NCBI RefSeq assembly: GCF_013408425.1
Contig: NZ_JACBYV010000001.1
Coordinates: 4,526,001 to 4,590,000 of the forward strand
Direction: 5' to 3'
Length of the DNA stretch: 64,000 nucleotides
From: Pseudomonas flavescens
GTDB lineage: Bacteria; Pseudomonadota; Gammaproteobacteria; Pseudomonadales; Pseudomonadaceae
Shown piece by piece: positions 1 through 8,779 of the stretch (positions are counted from its first letter, which is position 1; every line of letters starts with the position of its first letter). The notes below the pieces were generated by a model. The model was not told the origin of the DNA and ran no database searches. It saw only the letters and a program-made list of their open reading frames with translations. The position numbers were made by a program, and so were the translations under genes.

Positions 1-441
1 GTGAGCCAGGAAGGTACCGCTGAAGCTGGCGATCAGCGCCACCGCCAGTACGGCTGCCAACCCGTAGGCACCACGCCCGCCGCGTGCGCCTGCCGCTTTC
101 TTCAGGGTCGGGTAGATCAGCGCGACGACCAGGCCCATCACGCCAAAGGTGAACAGGCGAGAGAACAATGGCCAGAACACCAGGCCGACATCGACCAGCG
201 CCCAGATCACGGTACCGAGCAGCGCCAGGGCGAACAGCCAGGCGCCGGTGGGCTTGCGAGCGGCGATCAGCACACCACTGGCCAGCACGGCCAGGCCCAT
301 GCTCAGGAAGTACAAGCTGCCGCCGAGACTGGCCAGATAACCACCACCGCCCAGCAAGGCAAGGCCGACCAGGGCGATCAAGACGCCGACGATCAGCAAT
401 AGTGCACGCGTGCCGCGCTGGGCACCTTTACCCTCATTCAT
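1..441 (-). CDS. gcd: Membrane-bound PQQ-dependent dehydrogenase (glucose/quinate/shikimate family), N-terminal part only
   Basis: The gene reads from ATG at 441 off the left edge, so only 147 codons are visible. The protein begins MNEGKGAQRGTRALLLIVGV and is almost entirely hydrophobic, with about five membrane helices. It contains GGGGYLASLGGSLYFL, a signature of the membrane anchor of PQQ glucose, quinate and shikimate dehydrogenases. The family oxidises its substrate in the periplasm with a beta-propeller quinoprotein domain and passes electrons to ubiquinone through the anchor; that catalytic part lies outside the window. Glucose dehydrogenase is the usual Pseudomonas member, but quinate dehydrogenase cannot be excluded from the anchor alone. 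It is divergent from the AraC regulator at 653. Confidence 0.7.
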   Translation of the reverse strand, partial: MNEGKGAQRGTRALLLIVGVLIALVGLALLGGGGYLASLGGSLYFLSMGLAVLASGVLIAARKPTGAWLFALALLGTVIWALVDVGLVFWPLFSRLFTFGVMGLVVALIYPTLKKAAGARGGRGAYGLAAVLAVALIASFSGTFLAH

Positions 442-528
442 CGTTTTATCCTGTTTTGTCACGAACACAGAAACACAGCATCGACGCCACCACCCCTGAG
501 GATAGTCGCCAATACTGTTTGTAATAAT

Positions 529-542
529 TGGTATGCGTACCA
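529..542. promoter_or_regulatory. Operator-like inverted repeat between gcd-like gene and AraC regulator
   Basis: TGGTATGCGTACCA has 5-bp arms (TGGTA/TACCA) around TGCG. It lies in the 211-bp divergent intergenic region, 111 bp from the regulator start and 88 bp from the dehydrogenase start. The site is seen directly; the protein that binds it is unknown. Confidence 0.35.
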
Positions 543-652
543 GTGTGCACCGAAACGGGACGCGTCGCACCCGAAAATTAACCAAACGGTACATTTTCCT
601 GCGTCAATCCGACGCGGTAGGCTCAGCGCCACCTGATCAGCCGCCACCCGCC

Positions 653-1402
653 ATGCAAACTCTGCTGCCCACCGCCCTACATCAAGATTTGCCTGCGCTG
701 ATCACCAGCCTGCGGCAGATCGAGCCGCTGCTCGACGCCCTGCCCGAGGTGGTGTTTTTCATCAAGGACAGCCAAGCCCGCTACGCGCTGGTGAACCAGA
801 CGCTGACGCAGCGGCTGGGCTTCAAGAGCAAGGCCAGGCTGCTCGGGATGACCGCCGAACAGGTGTTCCCGGCCAGCTTCGGCCCCTCCTACACGGCGCA
901 GGATCGCCGGGTACTCAAGGACGGCAGCCAACTCGCCGACCAGTTGGAGCTGCATCTCTATTACGGCAATCAGCCCGTCTGGTGCCTTACCCACAAACTG
1001 GCACTGCGTAACCACGCGGGCGAGATCATCGGCGTGGCGGGTATTTCCCGGGATGTGCAACTGCCGCAATCGAGCCACCCGGCCTACCCGAAACTGGCGG
1101 CGGTGGACGCCCATATCCGCGAGCATTTCGCCCGGCCGATCAGCCTGGCCGAGCTCACCGGCCTGGCAGGCCTGTCGGTGGCGCAGCTGGAGCGCCACTG
1201 CAAGCGCATCTTCCAGCTCACTCCGCGGCAGATGATCCACAAGGCACGCCTCGGTGAGGCCAGCCGCCTGCTGCTGCAGGACCTGCCGATCACCGAGATC
1301 GCCCTGCGCTGCGGTTACACCGATCACAGCGCCTTCAGCCGCCAGTTCAGGTCGCTGACCGGGCTGACACCCAGCCAGTTCCGGGACTCGCACAGGGACT
1401 GA
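653..1402 (+). CDS. lhpR: AraC-family regulator with N-terminal PAS domain, probable hydroxyproline regulator LhpR
   Basis: The protein has 249 residues from ATG 653; the open frame extends upstream to 533 but this ATG fits the domain start. Residues about 25-130 form a PAS-like sensor (EVVFFIKDSQARYALVNQTL). Residues about 145-245 are a double helix-turn-helix of AraC type, with the second helix region in ITEIALRCGYTDHSAFSRQF and the terminal motif GLTPSQFRDS. The gene sits directly upstream of, and codirectional with, the hydroxyproline-type transporter and enzyme genes. LhpR of P. aeruginosa is an AraC-type activator of hydroxyproline catabolism, and this context fits. The effector is inferred. 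It may act at the palindromes near 1577 and 7796, although perfect palindromes are more typical of GntR-type dimers. Confidence 0.7.
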   Translation: MQTLLPTALHQDLPALITSLRQIEPLLDALPEVVFFIKDSQARYALVNQTLTQRLGFKSKARLLGMTAEQVFPASFGPSYTAQDRRVLKDGSQLADQLELHLYYGNQPVWCLTHKLALRNHAGEIIGVAGISRDVQLPQSSHPAYPKLAAVDAHIREHFARPISLAELTGLAGLSVAQLERHCKRIFQLTPRQMIHKARLGEASRLLLQDLPITEIALRCGYTDHSAFSRQFRSLTGLTPSQFRDSHRD

Positions 1403-1567
1403 TACCGGCGCTGTTCCGAAACGGGGCGCTCGACGCTACACATCGCTCCCTTATGTAACACCCCGCCTGCACTGAACGCCGCACCCTCCCCTCTATTTTC
1501 CGCCAATCCCTCGGCCCGTGGGCCGCTCAGCGACGAGCCAAAGAACAGGCACAGCCATTGCATATCA

Positions 1568-1585
1568 AATATCGTATACGAAATT
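1568..1585. promoter_or_regulatory. Palindromic operator upstream of the ABC transporter operon
   Basis: The perfect 10-bp palindrome TCGTATACGA (1572-1581) is extended by AAT/ATT arms with one mismatched pair. It lies about 40 bp upstream of the binding-protein start. The same 10-mer recurs at 7791-7800, upstream of the deaminase gene, so the two transcription units probably share a regulator. Confidence 0.6.
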
Positions 1586-1621
1586 TCCTATAACCAGCGT
1601 CTGCACAGTTTCGAGGCCCCT

Positions 1622-2440
1622 ATGAAGAACCCCGCTTTTGCCGTAGCCCTCAGCGCAGTACTCAGCACCACACTGATCGGCACCGCACACGCCGACAAGC
1701 TCGACTCGATCATCGAATCCGGCAAGCTGCGCTGCGCGGTGACCCTGGATTTCCCACCCATGGGCTCGCGTGACGACAAGAACCAGCCGGTCGGCTTCGA
1801 CGTCGACTACTGCAATGACCTGGCGAAAGTGCTCGGCGTCGATGCCGAAGTGGTGGAGACACCGTTCCCGGATCGCATCCCGGCGCTGGTTTCCGGCCGC
1901 GCCGACGTGATCGTAGCCTCCACCTCCGACACCCTGGAGCGTGCCAAGACCGTTGGCCTGACCGTGCCCTACTTCGCCTTCCAGATGGTCGTGCTGACCC
2001 GCGACGACACCGGCATCAACAGCTATGCCGACCTCAAGGGCAAGCCTGTGGGTAACACCAGCGGCACCTACGAAGCCATCGCTCTCGAGAAGGACGTGAA
2101 GGCGTGGGGCGACGGTACATTCCGCGCCTACCAGTCGCAGAACGACACCATCCTCGCCGTCGCCCAGGGCCATATCGCTGCCACCGTAGTGACCAACACC
2201 GTGGCCGCCGCCACCCTCAAGTCCGGCAAGTACAAGGGCCTGAAAGTGGTCGGCGATGCGCCCTACGTCGTCGACTACGTGTCCCTGGCGGCCAAGCGTG
2301 ACGAGTACGGCCTGATCAACTACCTCAACCTGTTCGTCAACCAGCAGGTGCGCAGCGGCCGTTACGACGAGCTGTGGAAGAAGTGGGTCGGCGACGAAAT
2401 CAAGCCGGCCAACCTGACCGTGCCGGGCGTGTACTACTGA
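1622..2440 (+). CDS. Polar amino acid ABC transporter, periplasmic binding protein
   Basis: The protein has 272 residues. It begins with a signal peptide (MKNPAFAVALSAVLSTTLIG, probable cleavage after TAHA near residue 24). A type 3 solute-binding fold follows: SGKLRCAVTLDFPPMGSRD near the mature N-terminus, VGFDVDYCNDLAKVLG, and GRADVIVASTSDTLERA. This family captures polar or cyclic amino acids in the periplasm and delivers them to two permeases and an ATPase, all encoded just downstream (4381-6424). The aconitase X gene is inserted between the binding protein and the permeases. That arrangement and the downstream enzymes suggest hydroxyproline isomers as ligands; the ligand is inferred. 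Confidence 0.85.
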   Translation: MKNPAFAVALSAVLSTTLIGTAHADKLDSIIESGKLRCAVTLDFPPMGSRDDKNQPVGFDVDYCNDLAKVLGVDAEVVETPFPDRIPALVSGRADVIVASTSDTLERAKTVGLTVPYFAFQMVVLTRDDTGINSYADLKGKPVGNTSGTYEAIALEKDVKAWGDGTFRAYQSQNDTILAVAQGHIAATVVTNTVAAATLKSGKYKGLKVVGDAPYVVDYVSLAAKRDEYGLINYLNLFVNQQVRSGRYDELWKKWVGDEIKPANLTVPGVYY

Positions 2441-2576
2441 TCAACGGCCATTCCTAGGGTGGGTCGAGGCGCAGCGCCTGACCCGCGCGGCCCGCCCCAC
2501 CCGACCAGCAACACCCACGATTTCATGCTCGCGCGCCCCATGGCGCCGGGCTTTTCATTCACGCCTGGAGCCATCG

Positions 2577-4388
2577 ATGCCAACAGTCGCTGACCATCCC
2601 TCGCCCCACATGCCAGCCTGCGCCATTCAGGGCCGCAGCCTGGTCGCCGGGTGCGCCGAGGGTGAGTTGCTGTTCGCCGAGATGGGCCTGAGTTTCTGGG
2701 GCGGCGTCGACCCGTTCACGGGCGAGGTGATCGACCGTCACCACCCGCTCAGTGGCGAGAACCTGGCGGGCCGCGTACTGGCGATTCCCAGTGGTCGCGG
2801 CTCCTGCACCGGCAGCAGCGTGATGATGGAGCTGCTCAGTGGCGAGCATGCCCCTACCGCGCTGGTGCTGGCCGAGGCCGACGAGATCCTTACCCTGGGT
2901 GTGCTGGTGGCCGAACTGCTGTTCCAGCGCTCCATCGCCGTGCTGTGCATCGGCCATGAAGCCTTCACCCGCTTGCGCGGCCAGGCTTACGCCCGACTCG
3001 ATGGAGAACGGCTGCACCTTTATCCACAACCCCCTGCCGATGCGCGGCCGACAGGTGTGGCTTCGATACATCAGCAGCCGCTGTTCGCCAGCGCCCTGCA
3101 ATTGAGCGAAAGCGACCGTGCCCTGCTAGATGGCAGCCATGGCAAGGCGGCACAGGTGGCCATGCAGTTGGTGCTGCGCATGGCCGAACTGCAGGGCGCC
3201 AGCGAATTGCTGGATGTCACCCAGGCGCATATCGACGGTTGCATCTATACCGGCCCGGCCAGCCTGCGCTTCGCCGAGCAACTGGTGGCCTGGGAGGCCA
3301 AGGTAAGGGTTCCCACCACCCTCAATTCAATCTCCGTGGACCAGCGTCGCTGGCGTGCACTGGGCATCGACGCCGCATTCGGCGAACCAGCCAGTGCACT
3401 CGGTGACGCCTACATGGCCATGGGCGCCCAGCTCAGTTTCACCTGTGCGCCCTACCTGCTGGACAGCGCACCCGCCAGAGGCGAGCAGATCGTCTGGGCG
3501 GAATCCAATGCGGTGGTCTACGCCAACAGCGTGCTTGGGGCACGCACCCTCAAATATCCCGATTACCTGGATATCTGCATCGCCCTCACCGGCCGTGCGC
3601 CCAGGGTCGGCTGTCACCTCGACGAGCACCGCATGGCCAGCCTGCAGATACAACTGCCAGAGCTCGCCGAGCTGGACGATGCCTTCTACCCGCTGCTCGG
3701 CTACCACGTCGGCCTGCTCTGCGGCAGCGGCATTCCGCTGGTACGCGGCCTGGAACAGGCTCAGCCGAGCCTGGACGATCTCAAGGCCTTTGGCGCCGCC
3801 TTCGCCACCAGCTCGGCAGCACCACTGTTCCATATCGCCGGGGTGACGCCGGAAGCCAGGCACCCGGAGAACGTTATCCACAGCGCCGAATCGACGCCCA
3901 CCGAGCCGGTCACCCTCGCCGATCTACGGCGCAGCTGGGACGAACTCAACAGCGCTGATGAAGCCGAGGTAGGCCTGATCGCGCTCGGTAATCCGCACTT
4001 CTCGCTCAGCGAATTCGCCCACCTCGCGCACCTGTGCGCGGGCCGCAGCAAGAGTGCTCAGGTAAGCCTGGTGATCACCTGCGGTCGAGCGATTCTTGAG
4101 CAGGCCCGCGCGGCCGGCTACCTGAGCGTGCTGGAAGCATTCGGTGCGACGCTGGTGACCGACACCTGCTGGTGCATGCTCGGCGAGCCGGTGGTGCCGA
4201 CCCGTTGCCGCACCCTGATGACCAACTCGGGCAAATACGCCCATTACGCGCCCGGGCTGGTCGGCCGTTCGGTGCACTTCGCCAGCTTGGCCGAGTGCGT
4301 CGACGCCGCCTGTTCGGGCCAGGCCAGCGGCCGTCTGCCGCGCTGGCTGCAACCGGCTTCCCCTGTGGAGAACCCCACGCATGTTTGA
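2577..4388 (+). CDS. Aconitase X, single-chain type (probable cis-3-hydroxy-L-proline dehydratase)
   Basis: The protein has 603 residues. The N-terminal part (about 1-150) is the AcnX swivel domain, formerly DUF126, recognisable by LSGENLAGRVLAIPSGRGSC. The rest is the catalytic domain, formerly DUF521 (DGCIYTGPASLRFAEQL, TTLNSISVDQRRW, CWCMLGEPVVPTRCRTLMTN). Many organisms encode the two domains as separate genes; here they are fused with the swivel first. Characterised single-chain AcnX enzymes dehydrate cis-3-hydroxy-L-proline to 1-pyrroline-2-carboxylate, which fits this neighbourhood. The stop overlaps the first permease start by 8 bp (4381-4388), implying translational coupling. The substrate is inferred from family and context. 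Confidence 0.85.
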   Translation: MPTVADHPSPHMPACAIQGRSLVAGCAEGELLFAEMGLSFWGGVDPFTGEVIDRHHPLSGENLAGRVLAIPSGRGSCTGSSVMMELLSGEHAPTALVLAEADEILTLGVLVAELLFQRSIAVLCIGHEAFTRLRGQAYARLDGERLHLYPQPPADARPTGVASIHQQPLFASALQLSESDRALLDGSHGKAAQVAMQLVLRMAELQGASELLDVTQAHIDGCIYTGPASLRFAEQLVAWEAKVRVPTTLNSISVDQRRWRALGIDAAFGEPASALGDAYMAMGAQLSFTCAPYLLDSAPARGEQIVWAESNAVVYANSVLGARTLKYPDYLDICIALTGRAPRVGCHLDEHRMASLQIQLPELAELDDAFYPLLGYHVGLLCGSGIPLVRGLEQAQPSLDDLKAFGAAFATSSAAPLFHIAGVTPEARHPENVIHSAESTPTEPVTLADLRRSWDELNSADEAEVGLIALGNPHFSLSEFAHLAHLCAGRSKSAQVSLVITCGRAILEQARAAGYLSVLEAFGATLVTDTCWCMLGEPVVPTRCRTLMTNSGKYAHYAPGLVGRSVHFASLAECVDAACSGQASGRLPRWLQPASPVENPTHV

Positions 4389-5046
4389 TTACACCTTCCA
4401 TTGGCGCCAGGCATTCAAGGCTCTGCCCGACATGCTCGCCGGCGCCTGGGTGACCTTCGAAACGGCCGCCCTGTCGATGATCTTCGGCGTGTTCATCGCC
4501 CTCGCCCTGACGGTGATGCGTGAGCTGAAGAACCCCGTGGCCCGCGGCTTCGCCAATGGCTGGGTATCCATCGCGCGCAACACGCCGTCGCTGTTCCAGA
4601 TCTACATCCTGTACTTCGGCCTGGGCTCGATGGGCTGGCACGTCAGCTCCTGGGTCGCCCTGCTGGCCGGCATCACCTTCAACAACGCCGGCTACCTGGC
4701 GGAAAACTTCCGTGGTGGCCTCAAGGCGGTACCCGACACTCAGGTGCGTGCTGCCCGCTCGCTGGGCATGAGCGCCTTTCAGGCCTATCGGATGATCGTC
4801 GTGCCGCAGCTGCTGCGCATCGTCTTCTACCCACTGACCAACCAGATGGTCTGGGCCGTGCTGATGACCTCGCTGGGGGTGATCGTCGGCCTCAACAACG
4901 ACCTTACCGGCGTCACCCAGGACTACAACGTCAAGACCTTCCGCACCTTCGAGTTCTTCGCCATCGCGGCGGTGCTGTATTACCTGATCGCCAAGGCGAT
5001 CGTAGCGGTTGCCCGGCTGCTGGCCTGGCGCCTGTTCCGTTACTGA
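4381..5046 (+). CDS. Polar amino acid ABC transporter permease 1
   Basis: The protein has 221 residues with about five membrane helices. It carries the HisM/GlnP-family cytoplasmic EAA-like loop (GLKAVPDTQVRAARSLGMSA followed by FQAYRMIVVPQ), the contact site for the ATPase. The start is ATG 4381, inside the last codons of the aconitase X gene, and a second permease follows 12 bp after the stop. The two permeases would form the heterodimeric inner-membrane channel of the transporter whose binding protein is at 1622. Confidence 0.88.
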   Translation: MFDYTFHWRQAFKALPDMLAGAWVTFETAALSMIFGVFIALALTVMRELKNPVARGFANGWVSIARNTPSLFQIYILYFGLGSMGWHVSSWVALLAGITFNNAGYLAENFRGGLKAVPDTQVRAARSLGMSAFQAYRMIVVPQLLRIVFYPLTNQMVWAVLMTSLGVIVGLNNDLTGVTQDYNVKTFRTFEFFAIAAVLYYLIAKAIVAVARLLAWRLFRY

Positions 5047-5058
5047 GGAAGCACGCAC

Positions 5059-5709
5059 ATGTTCGATACCAGCTTCACCTGGAACGATTTCCTCTACCTG
5101 CTCGACGGTGCCTGGGTCACCCTGCAGCTGACCTTCTGGGCCATCCTGCTGGGCTCCTTCGCCGGCCTGCTGTTCGGTCTGTTGCGTGCCCTGCTGCCCC
5201 GCGCCACCCTGCCGCTGGCCTGGGTACTCGACGTGTTTCGCAGCGTGCCACTGCTCATCCAGTTCGTGCTGTTCAACTCGTTCAAGAGCATCGCCGGCAT
5301 CGATATCAGTGCCTTCGCGGTGGGCTGCATCGTGCTGGGCATCTACGCCGCCGCCTACTTCACCGAGATCGTGCGGGCCGGTGTGCTGTCGGTGCCGTTC
5401 ACCCTGCGCCGCGCCAGCCGCTCGCTGGGCATGAGCTATGTGCAGGACCTGCGCTACATCGTCCTGCCGATGGCCACGCGGGTGGCCTTCCCCGGCTGGC
5501 TGAACCTGGTGCTCAGCGTGATGAAGGACACCGCGCTGGTCATGTGGATCGGCATCGTCGAGCTGCTGCGCGCTTCGCAAACCATCGTTACACGCATTCA
5601 GGAGCCGCTGCTGGTGCTGTGCATCGCCGGCCTCATCTACTACGTCATGAGCCTGGTGGTCGCCCAACTGGGCGCCCGTCTGGAAAGAAGGTGGCAGGAA
5701 AATGATTGA
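5059..5709 (+). CDS. Polar amino acid ABC transporter permease 2
   Basis: The protein has 216 residues and is the partner of the preceding permease. It has the same topology and an ATPase-contact loop (GVLSVPFTLRRASRSLGMSY then VQDLRYIVLP). DVFRSVPLLIQFVLFN in the first half is typical of the HisMQ/GlnP group. It overlaps the ATPase gene by 8 bp (5702-5709), as expected for a coupled transporter operon. Substrate is inferred from the neighbouring catabolic genes. Confidence 0.88.
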   Translation: MFDTSFTWNDFLYLLDGAWVTLQLTFWAILLGSFAGLLFGLLRALLPRATLPLAWVLDVFRSVPLLIQFVLFNSFKSIAGIDISAFAVGCIVLGIYAAAYFTEIVRAGVLSVPFTLRRASRSLGMSYVQDLRYIVLPMATRVAFPGWLNLVLSVMKDTALVMWIGIVELLRASQTIVTRIQEPLLVLCIAGLIYYVMSLVVAQLGARLERRWQEND

Positions 5710-6424
5710 GATCGACAACGTATACAAATCCTTCGGCGACCTCGAAGTGATCAAGGGCGTCAGCCTGACCGTGAACAAGGGTGAAGTGGTATCGATCATC
5801 GGCGGCTCCGGCTCCGGCAAATCGACCCTGCTGATGTGCATCAACGGCCTGGAGTCGATCAAGAGCGGCAGCATCCGCGTCGACGGCACCGAAGTGCACG
5901 CCCCGGGCACCGACATCAACAAGCTGCGGCAGAAGATCGGCATCGTGTTCCAGCAGTGGAACGCCTTCCCGCACCTCACGGTGCTGGAAAACGTCATGCT
6001 GGCGCCGCGCAAGGTACTCGGCCTGAGCAAGCAGGAAGCCGAGGCCATCGCCGTGCAGCAACTGACCCACGTGGGCCTGGGCGAGAAGCTCAAGGTGTTC
6101 CCCGGCAAACTGTCCGGCGGCCAGCAGCAGCGCATGGCGATCGCCCGCGCCCTGGCCATGAGCCCCGACTACATGCTGTTCGACGAGGCCACCAGCGCCC
6201 TCGACCCGCAGCTGGTCGGTGAAGTGCTCGACACCATGCGCATGCTCGCCGAAGACGGCATGACCATGGTGCTGGTGACCCACGAGATTCGCTTCGCCCG
6301 AGACGTGTCCGACCGTGTGGCGTTCTTCCGCAACGGCCTGGTGCACGAGATCGGCGCGCCCGAGCAGGTGCTCGGCAACCCGCAACGACCGGAAACCGCC
6401 GACTTCCTCAAGTCGGTTCACTAA
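5702..6424 (+). CDS. Polar amino acid ABC transporter ATP-binding protein
   Basis: The protein has 240 residues and a complete nucleotide-binding domain: Walker [10 protein letters not shown] near residue 35, Q-loop ([15 protein letters not shown]), ABC signature LSGGQQQR, Walker [14 protein letters not shown], and the switch His in LVTHE. It energises uptake through the two permeases immediately upstream. It is the usual GlnQ/HisP-like size, with no extra regulatory domain. The proline-racemase-family gene follows after 13 bp. Confidence 0.92.
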   Translation: MIEIDNVYKSFGDLEVIKGVSLTVNKGEVVSIIGGSGSGKSTLLMCINGLESIKSGSIRVDGTEVHAPGTDINKLRQKIGIVFQQWNAFPHLTVLENVMLAPRKVLGLSKQEAEAIAVQQLTHVGLGEKLKVFPGKLSGGQQQRMAIARALAMSPDYMLFDEATSALDPQLVGEVLDTMRMLAEDGMTMVLVTHEIRFARDVSDRVAFFRNGLVHEIGAPEQVLGNPQRPETADFLKSVH

Positions 6425-6437
6425 AGAGGACTGCCCC

Positions 6438-7475
6438 GTGCGCTCCAGCAAAGTCATTCATGTGGTCAGCTGCCATGCCGAAGGTGAGGTCGGCGACGTC
6501 ATCGTCGGCGGCGTCGCGCCACCACCTGGCGATACCCTGTGGCAGCAGTCGCGCTGGATCGAACAGGACGACTTCCTGCGTAACTTCGTGCTCAACGAAC
6601 CGCGCGGTGGCGTGTTCCGTCACGTCAACCTGCTGGTGCCGGCGAAGAACCCCAAGGCGCAGATGGGCTGGATCATCATGGAGCCGGCCGATGTGCCGCC
6701 GATGTCCGGCTCCAACTCGCTGTGCGTGGCCACCGTGCTGCTCGACAGCGGCATCCTGCCGATGACCGAGCCGCAGACCTTCTTGACCCTGGAAGCGCCA
6801 GGCGGCCTGGTGGAAGTGATCGCCGACTGTCGCGACGGCAAGGCCGAGCGGGTCGAAGTGAAGAACGTACCCTCGTTCGCCGACAAGCTCGACGCCTGGA
6901 TCGAGGTCGAAGGCCTGGGTTCGCTGCAGGTCGATACCGCCTACGGCGGCGACAGCTTCGTCATCGCCGATGCGCGCCACCTGGGGTTTGCCATCCAGGC
7001 CGATGAAGCAGCCGATCTGGTCGCCGTGGGCCTGCGCATCACCAAGGCCGCCAACGAGCAGCTCGGCTTCCAGCATCCGCTGAACCCGGACTGGAGCCAT
7101 ATCTCCTTCTGCCAGATCGCCGCTCCGGTGGTTCACGAGAACGGCATCGCCACGGGCGCCAATGCGGTGGTCATCCGCCCCGGCAAGATCGACCGCTCAC
7201 CCTGCGGCACCGGGTGCTCGGCACGCATGGCGGTGCTGCATGCCAAAGGTCAGCTGGCGGTGGGCGAACGCTTCATCGGTCGCTCGATCATCGGTTCCGA
7301 ATTTCACTGCCGCATCGACTCGCTGACCGACGTGGCCGGCCGTGCGGCGATCTACCCCTGCCTATCCGGCCGGGCGTGGATCACCGGCACTCACCAGCAC
7401 CTGCTCGACCCGAGCGATCCCTGGCCAACGGGCTATCGCCTGTCGGATACCTGGCCGGTGGAGCTGAAGCTGTAA
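6438..7475 (+). CDS. Proline racemase superfamily enzyme (hydroxyproline 2-epimerase or trans-3-hydroxyproline dehydratase)
   Basis: The protein has 345 residues from GTG 6438, preceded by AAAGAGGA; the frame is open upstream but [20 protein letters not shown] is the family N-terminus. The two active-site motifs are [11 protein letters not shown] with Ser90 where classical members have Cys, and [14 protein letters not shown] with Cys256. Classical proline racemases and many 4-hydroxyproline 2-epimerases use a Cys/Cys pair, whereas trans-3-hydroxyproline dehydratases replace the second Cys with Thr. A Ser/Cys pair is compatible with epimerase chemistry, but overall sequence and placement next to the transporter resemble the Pseudomonas transporter-linked homologue. 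I therefore leave the exact reaction open. Confidence 0.82.
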   Translation: MRSSKVIHVVSCHAEGEVGDVIVGGVAPPPGDTLWQQSRWIEQDDFLRNFVLNEPRGGVFRHVNLLVPAKNPKAQMGWIIMEPADVPPMSGSNSLCVATVLLDSGILPMTEPQTFLTLEAPGGLVEVIADCRDGKAERVEVKNVPSFADKLDAWIEVEGLGSLQVDTAYGGDSFVIADARHLGFAIQADEAADLVAVGLRITKAANEQLGFQHPLNPDWSHISFCQIAAPVVHENGIATGANAVVIRPGKIDRSPCGTGCSARMAVLHAKGQLAVGERFIGRSIIGSEFHCRIDSLTDVAGRAAIYPCLSGRAWITGTHQHLLDPSDPWPTGYRLSDTWPVELKL

Positions 7476-7568
7476 GGACCCGTTCATGAGAACCTGTTCA
7501 TGATTTTTTCAGCCCAGGCTCGTCGATTTTGGCAGCTCAGTGGCGAAAGCGTCCATCGGCGCAGTATC

Positions 7569-7620
7569 TGTGGGAGCGGGCCATGCCCGCGAAAAATCAC
7601 GGGCATGGCCCGTTCCCACA
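7569..7620. repeat. REP-like palindrome
   Basis: Two 21-bp arms (7569-7589 and 7600-7620; core GTGGGAGCGGGCCATGCCCG) form an inverted repeat with one mismatch and a 10-bp spacer. The GTGGGAGCGGGC core recurs at 10832. This is the style of Pseudomonas REP elements, which lie between genes and can act as transcript-end hairpins. Confidence 0.75.
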
Positions 7621-7788
7621 ATGGACCAGCGAAGGACGCTTCTGCCTTGTAGCTGCCGCTTCAGGTAAACAAAGATCGTGAACAGGCTCCAAGACCTGTT
7701 GAAAACTTGAAACTGCCGGTTCGCCGGCGCAACGAACCGGGCGCCATGCCCAACAACGGAAAACGGACGGCCTGCTACGGCCATCTGC

Positions 7789-7802
7789 TTTCGTATACGA
7801 AA
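7789..7802. promoter_or_regulatory. Palindromic operator upstream of the deaminase gene
   Basis: TTTCGTATACGAAA is a perfect 14-bp palindrome ending 29 bp before the start codon. Its 10-bp core TCGTATACGA is identical to the site at 1572-1581, in front of the transporter operon. Confidence 0.6.
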
Positions 7803-7831
7803 TACTTTTACCCTGCCCAGGAGGCAACACC

Positions 7832-8779
7832 ATGAGCAGCAACATCTTCACCGGCACCATTCCCGCCCTGATGACCCCCTGCACCGCCGACCGCAAGCCG
7901 GACTTCGACGCCCTGGTGCGCAAGGGCAAGCAGCTGATCGAGACCGGCATGAGCGCGGTGGTCTACTGCGGTTCCATGGGCGACTGGCCGTTGCTCACCG
8001 AAGCCCAGCGCCAGGAAGGGGTGGCACGCCTGGTCGCTGCCGGCATCCCGACCATCGTCGGCACCGGTGCGGTGAACAGCCGCGAGGCGGTTTCCCACGC
8101 CGCCCACGCCGCCAAGGTTGGCGCCCACGGCCTGATGGTCATCCCGCGCGTGTTGTCCCGTGGCGCTTCACCGGCCGCTCAGGAAGCGCACTTCGCCGCC
8201 ATTCTCGAAGCCGCGCCAGAGCTTCCGGCGGTGATCTACAACAGCCCGTACTACGGCTTCGCGACCCGCGCCGAGCTGTTCTTCAAGCTGCGTCGCAGGT
8301 ACGCCAACCTGATCGGCTTCAAGGAATTCGGCGGCGCCGCCGACATGCGCTACGCCGCCGAGCACATCACCTCGCAGGATGAGGACGTGATTCTCATGGC
8401 CGGCGTCGACACCCAGGTGGTGCACGGCTTCGTCAATTGCGGCGCGACTGGCGCCATCACCGGTATCGGCAACGCCCTGCCGCGCGAAGTGCTGCAACTG
8501 GTCGAGCTGAGCAAGAAGGCCGCCAAGGGCGACGCCGTTGCCCGCCGCCTTGCCCTGGAGCTGTCCGAGGCGCTGAACGTGCTGTCGTCCTTCGACGAAG
8601 GCACCGACCTGGTTCTCTACTACAAGCACCTGATGGTACTGGGCGGCGACCAGGAATACGCCCTGCACTTCTACGAAACCGATGCCCTCAGCGACGCCCA
8701 GCGTAACTATGCGGAGACGCAGTACAGGCTGTTCCGCCAGTGGTACGCCAACTGGTCGGCCGAAAACAACGCCGCCTGA
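7832..8779 (+). CDS. DapA-family enzyme, probable 1-pyrroline-4-hydroxy-2-carboxylate deaminase
   Basis: The protein has 315 residues with the dihydrodipicolinate synthase/N-acetylneuraminate lyase barrel. The Schiff-base lysine is Lys164 in LIGFKEFGG, and the family tyrosine is Tyr136 in VIYNSPYYG. GTIPALMTPCTADRKPDFDA is the usual N-terminal substrate-loop region. In hydroxyproline degradation this family deaminates and dehydrates 1-pyrroline-4-hydroxy-2-carboxylate to 2-oxoglutarate semialdehyde. The next gene is the matching semialdehyde dehydrogenase, which supports that role over lysine synthesis. An SD (CAGGAGG) lies just upstream, and the operator at 7789 suggests independent regulation. 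Confidence 0.82.
   Translation: MSSNIFTGTIPALMTPCTADRKPDFDALVRKGKQLIETGMSAVVYCGSMGDWPLLTEAQRQEGVARLVAAGIPTIVGTGAVNSREAVSHAAHAAKVGAHGLMVIPRVLSRGASPAAQEAHFAAILEAAPELPAVIYNSPYYGFATRAELFFKLRRRYANLIGFKEFGGAADMRYAAEHITSQDEDVILMAGVDTQVVHGFVNCGATGAITGIGNALPREVLQLVELSKKAAKGDAVARRLALELSEALNVLSSFDEGTDLVLYYKHLMVLGGDQEYALHFYETDALSDAQRNYAETQYRLFRQWYANWSAENNAA

Larger units (their letters stand above)
7476..7831. other. Intergenic region between racemase-family and deaminase genes
   Basis: These 356 bp hold no gene I can support. They contain a REP-like palindrome (7569-7620) and, near the right end, the TTTCGTATACGAAA operator. The deaminase therefore probably has its own promoter rather than depending only on read-through from the transporter operon. 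Confidence 0.6.

Noticed and set aside
4075..6159. Minus-strand open frame of 694 codons
   Set aside because: Opposite the ABC transporter genes; no domain and composition typical of antisense frames.
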